Assembly (NCBI RefSeq): GCF_012184425.1
Contig: NZ_VTOW01000012.1
Span: forward strand, 1 to 33,764
Source of the DNA: Candidatus Manganitrophus noduliformans
Lineage (GTDB): Bacteria > Nitrospirota > Nitrospiria > SBBL01 > Manganitrophaceae
Direction of reading: 5' to 3'
DNA length: 33,764 nt
The position numbers and the translations under genes were made by a program. This document shows positions 1 to 6,983 of the stretch, in pieces. A model generated the notes under the pieces. That model saw only the letters and a program-made list of their open reading frames with translations. It did no database searches and was not told the DNA's origin. Numbering within the stretch: the first letter of the stretch is position 1; the number at the start of each line of letters is the position of its first letter.

Positions 1-127
1 CATTCATCGACAGTCTGCCTCTGGCCAAGGAGAAGATGCTCGTCGCATAAGACGATCTGACAATCAGGAGAAACCAAACATCCAGGAACCCCAACATAAA
101 ATGTCAGATCAAATCTTGGTTTTTACA
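1..127. repeat. Left copy of 127-bp terminal inverted repeat
   Basis: These 127 bases are the exact reverse complement of the last 127 bases of the window (33638-33764), and the match ends abruptly at base 128. The inner end reads TTGGTTTTTACA, so reading inward-to-outward the repeat begins TGTAAAAACC, which resembles a TG...CA insertion-sequence terminus. The repeat also carries the last codons of an open frame. It is either a pair of inverted mobile-element ends or the shared node of an assembly graph; the length equals a common maximum k-mer (127). Confidence 0.95.
3..50 (+). CDS. C-terminal fragment of an unidentified ORF inside the terminal repeat (transposase suspected)
   Basis: The frame beginning at base 3 is open and reads FIDSLPLAKEKMLVA before a TAA stop at 48-50. 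Only 15 codons are inside the window, so the family cannot be named. Lying about 77 bases from a presumed element boundary at 127, it has the usual position of a transposase C-terminus in an insertion sequence. The identical fragment occurs at the other end of the window on the opposite strand. A host gene duplicated in inverted orientation is the alternative. Confidence 0.35.
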   Translation, partial: FIDSLPLAKEKMLVA

Positions 128-241
128 GTTCAGGCATTGGAGCGAGCACGCAATGAAGCCCAAGCGAAAATCCACTGGCAATTCACTTCGCAAAATGCTC
201 GCCTTAAACTGCATCGCCTTTATCCATCACTTTCAACTTGA
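128..241 (+). pseudogene. IS630-family transposase, C-terminal remnant
   Basis: In the frame of base 128 the sequence ends in a peptide containing ERARNEAQAKIHWQFTSQNA followed by RLKLHRLYPSLST and a TGA at 239-241. This matches the conserved C-terminal tail of IS630/Tc1-mariner-like transposases, in which a W-x-F-T-x-x-x-A-R-x-K-L-x-x-L-Y-P pattern is typical. Everything upstream of base 128, including the DDE catalytic core, is replaced by the 127-bp terminal repeat, so only about 37 codons survive and it cannot be active. It suggests that another element inserted into an IS630 copy. The frame happens to stay open into the repeat, but that part is unlike IS630. Confidence 0.75.
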
Positions 242-314
242 CTGACCACTAGCAACGTTCAAAGAGATGATCAATTATACTTTGGTATAGGCGGCAATGT
301 TCCGGAGTTCCCTT

Positions 315-897
315 CTACCCTTTCTTTCCCTGCCGGGTCCTCAGCCTTTCAACCATTCTGACCAGGTCCGCCAAAGAATCGGCCTCCATTTTTTGCATGA
401 CCCGGCTCCGGTGAACCTTGACGGTGATCTTGCTGGTCCCCAATTCGGCCGCGACCTGTTTATTGAGTAGCCCCGAGACGACCCGCTCCATCACTTCCCG
501 CTCCCGGGGGCTCAGCGATTCATACCGGCTTCGCAACCTGGCCATCTCTAATTGTCCCCGGCGCGCGGCCTGATCCCGGTCGATCGCCTGCTGAACGGCA
601 TCCAGAAAGTCTCGATCGCCGAACGGCTTGATCAGAAACTCAATCGCGCCCGCTTTCATCGCCCGCACGGACGCCAACCTCGACCATGCGCTGCTGCAGT
701 TCAAGCCCGCTGAGGCCCGGCAGCCGGATATCCAACACCAAACAGCCGGGCACCTCGGCCCGGGGGCGCTCCAAAAAGTCCTGCGCGGAAGCAAACGTCT
801 CCGCCCTCCAACCGGTCGACCGAATCAGGCCTCCCAAAGCGTCCCTGACCGATGGGTCGTCATCAACGACAAAGACAATCGCTTCCGGCTCCGTCAA
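315..897 (-). pseudogene. FixJ-family response regulator, broken by an internal deletion in the receiver domain
   Basis: The N-terminal part (897 down to about 690) reads as a receiver domain with the acidic pocket VFVVDDDPSVRDAL and the phosphoacceptor Asp in VLDIRLPG. The remainder, in a different frame, carries VRAMKAGAIEFLIKPF (the conserved Lys region) and a LuxR/FixJ HTH with SPREREVMERVVSGLLNKQV. FixJ proteins normally have a beta-strand segment of the FITGHGD type between the two parts; here it is missing and the frame shifts near 680-690. The loss is about 45-50 nt. The ATG overlaps the TGA of the upstream kinase gene by 4 nt, so the two formed an operon. With the switch Thr/Ser gone and the frame broken, no working DNA-binding regulator can be made. 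An assembly or sequencing indel would not explain the missing segment. Confidence 0.8.
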
Positions 898-2012
898 GGG
901 TGCTTCAAAAAGGTGACCAGAAAGGTCGCGCCGGAGTCATTGTTCGGCGCGGCCCATAATCTGCCGCCGTGGTTCTCGACAATGGAACGGCTGATCGCCA
1001 GACCCATCCCCATGCCCTCGCTCTTCGTGGTATAGAAAGCGTCAAAGATCTTCTCGATATGCTGCGGCTCCAGCCCGATACCGGAGTCCTGAACGGCGAC
1101 GCGCACCTGATCGGTCTCACCGAAATCTGTTCTGATCACCAGCTCCCGCGGTCGATCGTCCACTCTGTTCATGGCCTCGATCCCGTTCATGATCAGATTC
1201 AACAAGACCTGCTGCAACTGCACCCGGTCGCCCAACACAGGCGGAAGATCGGGGGCCAGCTCCATTCGCAGCGCGATCTTATTTCTGCGGACTTCCCCCT
1301 GGGCCAGGACGGCGATCTCCAGAACAGTATCGTTGATGTCCAATCGCTCTTTTTGTGTTGCGGTTCTCCGCAAAAGCTTTCGAATCCGGCCGATGATCTC
1401 ACCCGCCCGCTTCCCGTCACGGACAATACGATCCACGGCCTGCCGCGCTTCCTCCAGGTTTGGCGTCGCAAAGGCCAGCCAGCGCAGGCAGGCATTTCCG
1501 TTGATCACGACGCCGGAGAGGGGCTGGTTGACTTCGTGGGCGATGGAGGCCGCCAATTCCCCCAGCGTCGTCACGCGCGTGACGTGCGCCAGCTCCGTCT
1601 GAGCCTCCTGCAGGGCCGCTTCAGCCCTCTTACGGTCCTCGATATCGGTGCTCGTCGCGTACCACCTCACGATATTCCCCCATTCGTCCCGCAACGGCAC
1701 GCCGCGGTGGAGGAACCACCGATATTCTCCGTCCGCGCGCCGGATGCGCGCTTCCTGCTCGAACGGTTTGCCCGATGTCATGGCCAAGCGCCACTCGGTT
1801 GTGAAACGTTGAGCGTCCTCGGGATGAATCGCCGCCGTCCACCCCCACCCCTCGACTTCCTTCGACGAGAGGCCCAAATATTCCAGCCAGCGCCGATTGA
1901 TGAATTCAAGCGAGGCATCGGGCCGGCCGACCACGACGAGCACAGGAATGGTATCGATCACGAGCCGGAGTTGGTCTTTCAAGGCTTCAATTTCCTGATG
2001 CGACCGCTCCAA
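894..2012 (-). CDS. PAS-domain sensor histidine kinase, soluble part (N-terminal membrane domain separated by frameshift)
   Basis: This frame encodes a short helix, one PAS domain (about residues 10-130, ending in the PAC pattern WYATSTDIEDRKRAE), a dimerisation/phosphoacceptor domain with His159 in SIAHEVNQPL, and a complete ATP-binding domain with N box NLIMNGIEAM, G1 DSGIGL and G2 GMGMGLAISRSIVENHGG. That is the FixL-like set expected to phosphorylate the FixJ-like regulator encoded immediately downstream with a 4-nt overlap. The start used is TTG at 2012, which directly follows an in-frame TAG at 2013-2015, and I see no convincing ribosome site for it. A DUF4118 membrane segment lies just upstream in another frame (1979-2270). 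The original protein was therefore probably a membrane kinase now split by a 1-nt indel, and this gene is likely non-functional or makes only a soluble kinase. Confidence 0.75.
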   Translation of the reverse strand: MERSHQEIEALKDQLRLVIDTIPVLVVVGRPDASLEFINRRWLEYLGLSSKEVEGWGWTAAIHPEDAQRFTTEWRLAMTSGKPFEQEARIRRADGEYRWFLHRGVPLRDEWGNIVRWYATSTDIEDRKRAEAALQEAQTELAHVTRVTTLGELAASIAHEVNQPLSGVVINGNACLRWLAFATPNLEEARQAVDRIVRDGKRAGEIIGRIRKLLRRTATQKERLDINDTVLEIAVLAQGEVRRNKIALRMELAPDLPPVLGDRVQLQQVLLNLIMNGIEAMNRVDDRPRELVIRTDFGETDQVRVAVQDSGIGLEPQHIEKIFDAFYTTKSEGMGMGLAISRSIVENHGGRLWAAPNNDSGATFLVTFLKHP

Positions 2013-2270
2013 CTACTTCTGCGAACTGCGCGATTTGACACGAGTCGGGTGATGACGATTGCAGTCGTCACGAAGGTAATCAGCACGACCACATCCAGCG
2101 GCTCGCTGACGCCTAAAGAAAAAACAGGCGAAAGGAAAAAGTACTGCAAGCAAAAGACGGCGACAATAGAAACAAAGGCCGATGGAATAAAGCGTCCATT
2201 GAGGGAAAGGATCACGACGACCATGAGATAGAAAAGGGCGGCCGTCGCAAAGGTATAGAGTTCGCGCAAC
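1979..2270 (-). pseudogene. DUF4118 (KdpD-like) membrane domain, detached N-terminus of the adjacent kinase
   Basis: From about 2270 leftwards the minus strand encodes three hydrophobic segments, including FATAALFYLMVVVILSL, FVSIVAVFCLQYFFLSPVF and VVVLITFVTTAIVITRLVS, with the linking motif SLGVSEPLDVV. This is the pattern of the DUF4118 domain found at the N-terminus of many PAS histidine kinases. After RLVS the frame runs into non-homologous codons and stops, while the coding potential continues in the kinase frame, so a small indel lies around 2015-2045. Upstream of about 2270 the homology stops abruptly and the first expected helix is missing. A rearrangement junction appears to have removed the true start. 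Confidence 0.65.
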
Positions 2271-2900
2271 GAGAAGCTGCTTGCCGCGGCTTCTCCGTTT
2301 GAGGATATTACGGAATACGTTTTGGCGGGAGAAACAGAGAAGATCACCCTATCGCTCAAAACATATGGCGAGCAGGCTCCCCAACTTGATTCAGTCCTAT
2401 CCCAGAGAGCGAAAGAGGAATTGAAATCGTTTGTCTCCGGGATTGAGCAGGCGCAGCAGCAAGGACATCCTGAGGAAATCGCCTTGAAGTCAGTCGGGGC
2501 CTATCTGGTGCTGATTGAATCCCTAGACAGAATCAGCTTGCAGGTGCCGGTCCAAGTGTCGCTTCTCGATTATGCAGGGTTTAAAACACGGGCGCTATTG
2601 CACAAGAGCGAGGTCGATTGGTCTTCGATTCAAAGCACCGTCAACGAGGCGCAACAGCATTGGAACGCAATAGAGCCCCGGGTCATGGATAAAGGATTGC
2701 GTGATGCGGTCAACACGGCGATGGAGGGGATGAAAAAAGCCTCCGCCGGCAGGAATACAGACATGGCGGATTTTGCAGCCCAGGTGGATCTGGCTTTGGT
2801 CGACTCGAAGGATATTTCAAGCGGACGGCAAAGTAAGTGGTGCAGTGATTTCCTATTCCTGCCTCACCGCGCCCGATTTCGGATTAAGCGGATCATTTAA
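2259..2900 (+). pseudogene. Hypothetical helical protein, 5'-truncated
   Basis: The frame is open from 2259, just after a TAG at 2256-2258, and reads sensible protein (EKLLAAASPFEDITEYVLAG) before the first candidate start, a TTG at 2322. There is no ATG and no clear ribosome site near it. The protein is charged and largely helical with Gln-rich stretches (GIEQAQQQGHPEE, STVNEAQQHWNA), has no obvious membrane segment in what remains, and I do not recognise its family. Its 5' end coincides with the point where the oppositely oriented kinase membrane domain also loses homology (about 2260-2275). I therefore think a rearrangement removed the N-terminus, possibly an export signal. The C-terminal 25 residues (after about 2820) look less protein-like and may be read-through after a second lesion. 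Confidence 0.5.
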
Positions 2901-3331
2901 CCCCCGGTCCAGGAAGCGGGAGCAACCGTAGGACCAGGACACTCCAAGCCCCGCCGATCCAATAGGACAATGCCGAAGAACGGAAAAGCGTATACTCAGA
3001 CAGGCACGAAATATATCCCACGTGTTAATGTGTACCATCCGCCATTTCGTTGGAATCGTATTGTCGCAATCGTTCCTGCGCTCACGAACTCCTCACGGCC
3101 GGTAATGCAAAACAAGACTACCCCGGTTTTGCCATTTTGGTGTAACGAAGCCTATCAGATCGCCTTTTGAACAGTTGGACAGTAGTGAGGAACGATGTGT
3201 TTAATTTCGCATCTGCTGACACATTCGTTATATGTGGGTCATTGAGTGGGAGGGTTCCAAAACTTTCTTTCTCTGATATACTTATTTTAAATATACAGTT
3301 GTCATCAGCATTAAATATTGAGGAGGCTTGA
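2901..3331. other. Intergenic region upstream of lipoprotein gene
   Basis: I see no convincing gene here. The stretch 3220-3310 becomes AT-rich, with TATACTTATTTTAAATATACAG around 3277-3298, and probably holds the promoter of the lipoprotein gene that starts at 3332. The open minus-strand frame entering this region from 3546 is antisense to the lipoprotein's low-complexity start and is not credible. Confidence 0.4.
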
Positions 3332-5173
3332 ATGCACGAAAGAAATCGGATCCGGACAATCGTTATGCTTTTACTCTTCTCTCTTGTGTTACAAAGTTGC
3401 GGCGGCGGGGGAGGAAGCTCAGGAGGAAATCCGCCCGCCGGCGCAATCACCGTGTCGGGAACGGCGGCGACCGGCGCCCCCGTCGGGAACGCCACGATCA
3501 CGATCAAGGACGCCACCGGCGCATCCAAGACCGCCACGACCGGCACAGACGGAAAATATACGATCGATGTCTCTGGAATGACCGCCCCCTTTCTGGCGAA
3601 GGTTGATCTGCCCGGTGGGACCGCCCTTTACAGCGTGGGAAGCGCGGCCGGCGTTGTCAACATCCACCCGCTCACCGATCTGATCATCCGGACATGGTAT
3701 GAGGTGCAAAACGGGGCCGTCGATACCGCCTTTTCCGATCCTGCGGCCGCTCCTCCGCCGACGGCAACCGAGTTGGCGGTGATCGTCTCCGTCATTAAGG
3801 ATCTGGTGTCGAAATGGCTCGTTGATGCCGGGTTGGACCTGGAGAACTTCGATCTGATCTCCACCCCGTTCGACGCCGACCAGAGCGGGTTCGACGGATT
3901 CCTCGACGATATCACGGTCGACACGACCAACCGCGTCATTAGCGTCGATACAGACGGTGATGGGACTGACGAGCAGGTAACCAATCTCGATCTCGACGGA
4001 GATGACGACGGGACCAACGGTGATATCACGGCCGCTACTACTATCGTGGTAAACGGCACCACCAGCACCAGCTTTACCTCCGCCTTCATCCCGACGACCG
4101 CCACGGAGCGCGAAGGCGTAGCAGGCGCACTCGCCACTCTTCAGAGCCTCGCAGCCACGGCTACCGCCAAAGGGGCTGATCTTGCGGCAACCGATTTGCT
4201 CCCCCTCTATGACTCCAATTACCGACATCGGGGGCTTGATGAAAACCAAGACGCTGCAGGATTTGCCGATGATTTGAGAGGAACTACGATTGAGTCCTTC
4301 ATCGTGGAGCGCGTCCTCTCCTTCGATTCGACGAACAACATCATTAGCATTTCCGGACGCGTCATCCTCACCCAGGATGGGGTAACAGTAGAGGAGATCG
4401 TCGATGAAGACGGAGACGGCCTCATTTTCAAGAAGCAGAGTGATGGACGCTGGCTTTTTTATGGAAACCAAGAACGGGCAAGGGCTCAGGTGGGAGTGAT
4501 TACCGAGCGGAGGATGCTCGGGATCACTTGTCCATCGGGCTGCGACGGTGTCTACTACGCCCTGAAAGTTCAGGTCGGGGCGCCGGTCGGCGAGATCGCC
4601 TCGGCGACCATCACCGGCCTGATTGGCGGATCTCAGCAGACCCTGCCCCTGACCAGTACCGGTACTTTCACGGACGACGGGGTGAACACGGAGCATTTTG
4701 ACCTCCAAGACAGCGGAAGTTGGTGGTACCAATTGAGTGGGCCGTCCGCCTTTCCTCCGGCGGGAACGGTCTACACCCTGACCGTCACCTTTGCAGACTC
4801 AAACCAGGAGGTCTACACCCGCGTCCTGGGGGCCTCGACCAGCGAAGCGTTCAACCTCCAAAGCGGGGTAGAAGCAACGGTCGGCCACGGCTCCGGTGCG
4901 ACATTGGGTAACCCGGTGACTTTAAGCTGGACCCTCCCAGTGTCGTTCCCGATCGAGGAGGTCTTCATGTATGGTTCTCTGAAGTCGACGGGGGGTGTCG
5001 GCTGCGACGTCGAAGGACCACTATTAGCATCCACGGCGACTTCAGGCACTATTACCTTGCCGACTACCTGTAATGGGCAATCCGTTGAAGTCAACCCTTC
5101 TTATCCCAGTATCAATGTGGTGGTACAGGGGAAAAACGGAGAGGAAACATCAATCTGGTATGCCTTTCAATAA
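3332..5173 (+). CDS. Large secreted lipoprotein with carboxypeptidase-regulatory-like domain and acidic calcium-type loops
   Basis: A strong ribosome site GAGGAGG lies 6-7 nt before the ATG. The first 23 residues form a lipoprotein signal (positively charged start, then MLLLFSLVLQSC), so the Cys in LQSC should be lipidated, followed by a Gly/Ser linker that tethers the mature part. Residues about 35-85 (ITVSGTAATGAPVGNATITI and onward to DGKYTIDVSG) resemble a carboxypeptidase-regulatory/SdrD-type beta domain. Around residues 205-235 there are Asp-rich loops (DTDGDGTDEQ, DLDGDDDG) like thrombospondin type 3 or EF-hand calcium sites, and another, DEDGDGL, near 355. The last third is beta-rich with paired Cys residues. 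At 613 aa it is a cell-surface protein of unknown role. It stands alone between its own promoter region and the terminator at 5202. Confidence 0.85.
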   Translation: MHERNRIRTIVMLLLFSLVLQSCGGGGGSSGGNPPAGAITVSGTAATGAPVGNATITIKDATGASKTATTGTDGKYTIDVSGMTAPFLAKVDLPGGTALYSVGSAAGVVNIHPLTDLIIRTWYEVQNGAVDTAFSDPAAAPPPTATELAVIVSVIKDLVSKWLVDAGLDLENFDLISTPFDADQSGFDGFLDDITVDTTNRVISVDTDGDGTDEQVTNLDLDGDDDGTNGDITAATTIVVNGTTSTSFTSAFIPTTATEREGVAGALATLQSLAATATAKGADLAATDLLPLYDSNYRHRGLDENQDAAGFADDLRGTTIESFIVERVLSFDSTNNIISISGRVILTQDGVTVEEIVDEDGDGLIFKKQSDGRWLFYGNQERARAQVGVITERRMLGITCPSGCDGVYYALKVQVGAPVGEIASATITGLIGGSQQTLPLTSTGTFTDDGVNTEHFDLQDSGSWWYQLSGPSAFPPAGTVYTLTVTFADSNQEVYTRVLGASTSEAFNLQSGVEATVGHGSGATLGNPVTLSWTLPVSFPIEEVFMYGSLKSTGGVGCDVEGPLLASTATSGTITLPTTCNGQSVEVNPSYPSINVVVQGKNGEETSIWYAFQ

Positions 5174-5201
5174 CAATCCTTCGGGTACGTTGGAATAGCC
5201 C

Positions 5202-5232
5202 AGGCCCCGCAGAAATGCGGGGCCTGATTCTT
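5202..5232 (+). terminator. Rho-independent terminator of the lipoprotein gene
   Basis: A perfect 9-bp stem AGGCCCCGC / GCGGGGCCT (5202-5210 with 5217-5225) closes a 6-nt loop and is followed by GATTCTTTCTT. It lies 29 nt after the stop codon at 5173. Confidence 0.85.
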
Positions 5233-6072
5233 TCTTGATCTGGCTCGTTATGGTTTCCCTGAAATTCATTACTCCGGATTAAAGATTCATACACTGCCAC
5301 TGAGGTATATAGCTCTATTGGATGAGCATTCAATTGTCGAGAAAGTTAGAAAAAGTATGGCCGTCCTGTAGGCCTACGGAAAAGGAGAAAACTGTTAAAA
5401 TGGACACGCCGATCAGCGCGGCCATCGGCAAGACGGTAGATTTATATCACGGAATCGATGGGATGAGTGACTCAAAGGGCAGGGCAGTAAATCTACAAAT
5501 GAATACCGTGGAAGTCGGCTTCCACACTATACCATTTTCAAAAACCGGAACATGTCGAAATTGATTTTACTACGGTTATCGAAGATGCAGAACCTGATGT
5601 TGATGATCACAGAGGAAATACTTCATAATGTTTGTTATCTGATATTTGTAGTGTACACTCGAGGTGAGAGTAAAAAGGCTCCTTCAGGCTCAGTTTATCC
5701 ATTCCGCTGCCGCTGTGTCGAGATTTTCAACGAGGCCATTGACTTCCAAACGCTATGCTCAGGAATCTATCCGGGTGGTTTATTCGGATAGGCTCCTCAG
5801 ACCATCTTGTTGTACTAGGAGTTTCAGAAGATGGAGGATTTAAACGCATTGCACATCGGAGCTACATTTCGAGAAGAAGCCAGAACACCCTTTTTATAAA
5901 ATCTCTTATGACGCTACCCGTATCGCCCTTGCTCCAAGGGAGGCATTCTGTCTTTGCAGCGGCTGACTGTCAGCGATGCGTTATAGCTTAGCTGTTAATA
6001 ATTAGGAGTAATTATCCTTTCCGAATATATATATTAATGTAATAATTATTCCTATACAGTATAAAATCACTT
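5233..6072. other. Long intergenic region without a recognisable gene
   Basis: About 840 bases hold only short open frames. One (ATG 5400 to 5564, beginning MDTPISAAIGKTVD, with AAAGGAGAAA 10-15 nt upstream) could be a 54-aa protein but has no recognisable family. Another stretch at 5640-5990 is open in short frames without sensible content. Between 6004 and 6050 a nearly palindromic AT-rich segment (AGGAGTAATTAT ... ATAATTATTCCT) directly precedes the TATAAAAT sequence of the RNA element at 6073. The region may be the remains of lost genes. Confidence 0.4.
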
Positions 6073-6146
6073 AAGAGGCTGGCGGTCGGAGAAATATAGA
6101 ACCCAGAGGCCCAAGACGAAAAGTACTCGTCTTGGGCCTTCTGATT
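6073..6146 (+). ncRNA. Structured leader element, copy 1, with terminator hairpin
   Basis: This copy begins AAGAGGCTGGCGGTC, continues through GAACCCAGAGGCCCAAG, and ends in a perfect 13-bp hairpin (6107-6119 with 6127-6139, 7-nt loop) followed by a T-containing tail. The same order of conserved blocks occurs at 9910 and, on the minus strand, at 25280, and all three have a TATA-rich hexamer a few bases upstream (here TATAAAAT). The next gene-like sequence downstream is the GAF pseudogene from 6355, so the gene once controlled by this copy may be decayed. I do not match it to a known riboswitch class. See copies 2 and 3. Confidence 0.65.
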
Positions 6147-6354
6147 TATAACTTTGAAATATAGACCTACTTCAAAATATCGGCAATGAGAACACTGTCA
6201 CCAAATTGGTCGAAAATAATACCAGGAAAGCTACGACAAACCTTTGAGAAAATAGCTTATCAGTATGTAGATGAACGTTCTATTGGTCATCAGTCACAGA
6301 GCTGGATAAGCTTTAAGAAATAATAGAAGCTCCCTTGATGAGATTACTGTTGCA

Positions 6355-6967
6355 TTGAATATTTTATCTGAAGAGTCTTTTGTCGATTTCACGCGTCTTG
6401 CTGCACATACCTGCGAAACACCGATTGCGTTCATTCACTTCATTAAAGATAACCGACACGCTATTAAATCAGTTGTTGGCTGGGAGTCGCAACTCGAATT
6501 ATCCGGTCTGCCATTCTTCTCTCACACCATTTTACGGCACGATGTTTTTGTTGTGCAGGATGCGTCGGTCGTCGATGAACGATTCTCCGATCATCCGCTC
6601 GTCATGTCGGGTCCTCAAATACGTTTCTACGCCGGGGCGCCGATGATCCATGTCCATGAGCAGGTGGTCGGAACGCTCTCCGTAATGAGCTCTTCCCTTA
6701 GGGCCTTCAGTCAGTATCAAATTGAATCGCTTCGAATGCTCGCTCTCCAAGTTGTCGGCCGTGTTGGTGAAGAACATCTTAAAATTGCCCGATTGCTCGG
6801 ATTGGAATTGGCCATCATTGTGCCGCTTCTGGCGAGGGGACGGACGCTCGGCGCGATTTCTTTGTATCGACCGATTCGAGCCGCCGCTATGTCCGGCGGA
6901 TCTGGCTCTTGCGGAGGATCTGGCCTGGTGGGTTGGGATTGCACTTCGGTCAGTTGTAACCATCTGA
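6355..6967 (+). pseudogene. GAF-domain sensor remnant, internally fused and frameshifted
   Basis: The first part is a clear GAF domain of the light/redox-sensor type: LNILSEESFVDFTRLAAHTC, then ERFSDHPLV and IRFYAGAPMI, closely similar in pattern to the first GAF domain of the intact kinase at 18262-21132. Around 6770 it jumps directly to the tail of a second, different GAF domain (IIVPLLARGRTLGAISL). From about 6865 the coding signal moves to another frame (LCPADLALAEDLAWWVGIAL) and ends at 6967. No good start codon exists; the first option is a TTG at 6355. An internal deletion has evidently fused two GAF domains and a later indel broke the frame. It ends 16 nt before the PAS-GGDEF-EAL gene and may once have been the sensor part of a longer regulator. 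Confidence 0.7.
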
Positions 6968-6983
6968 ATAGAGAGAAGAAGAT

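Noticed and set aside
680-700. Programmed frameshift in the FixJ-like gene
   Set aside because: A conserved stretch of about 16 residues is missing at the shift, so the frame change is due to a deletion and cannot restore a normal protein.
969-2231. A 420-codon open frame on the plus strand antisense to the PAS kinase
   Set aside because: The minus strand carries clear PAS, H-box and ATP-binding motifs; the plus frame is a shadow with many His, Gln and Arg and no domain.
3419-4732. A 437-codon minus-strand frame antisense to the lipoprotein gene
   Set aside because: It mirrors the GC-rich codons of the lipoprotein, has no ribosome site or domain, and the plus strand has a perfect lipoprotein start and terminator.
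6073-6146. The repeated RNA element as a GEMM (c-di-GMP) riboswitch
   Set aside because: A PAS-GGDEF-EAL gene lies downstream, which made this tempting, but the conserved blocks of the c-di-GMP-I and -II classes are not present; the ligand, if any, is unknown.
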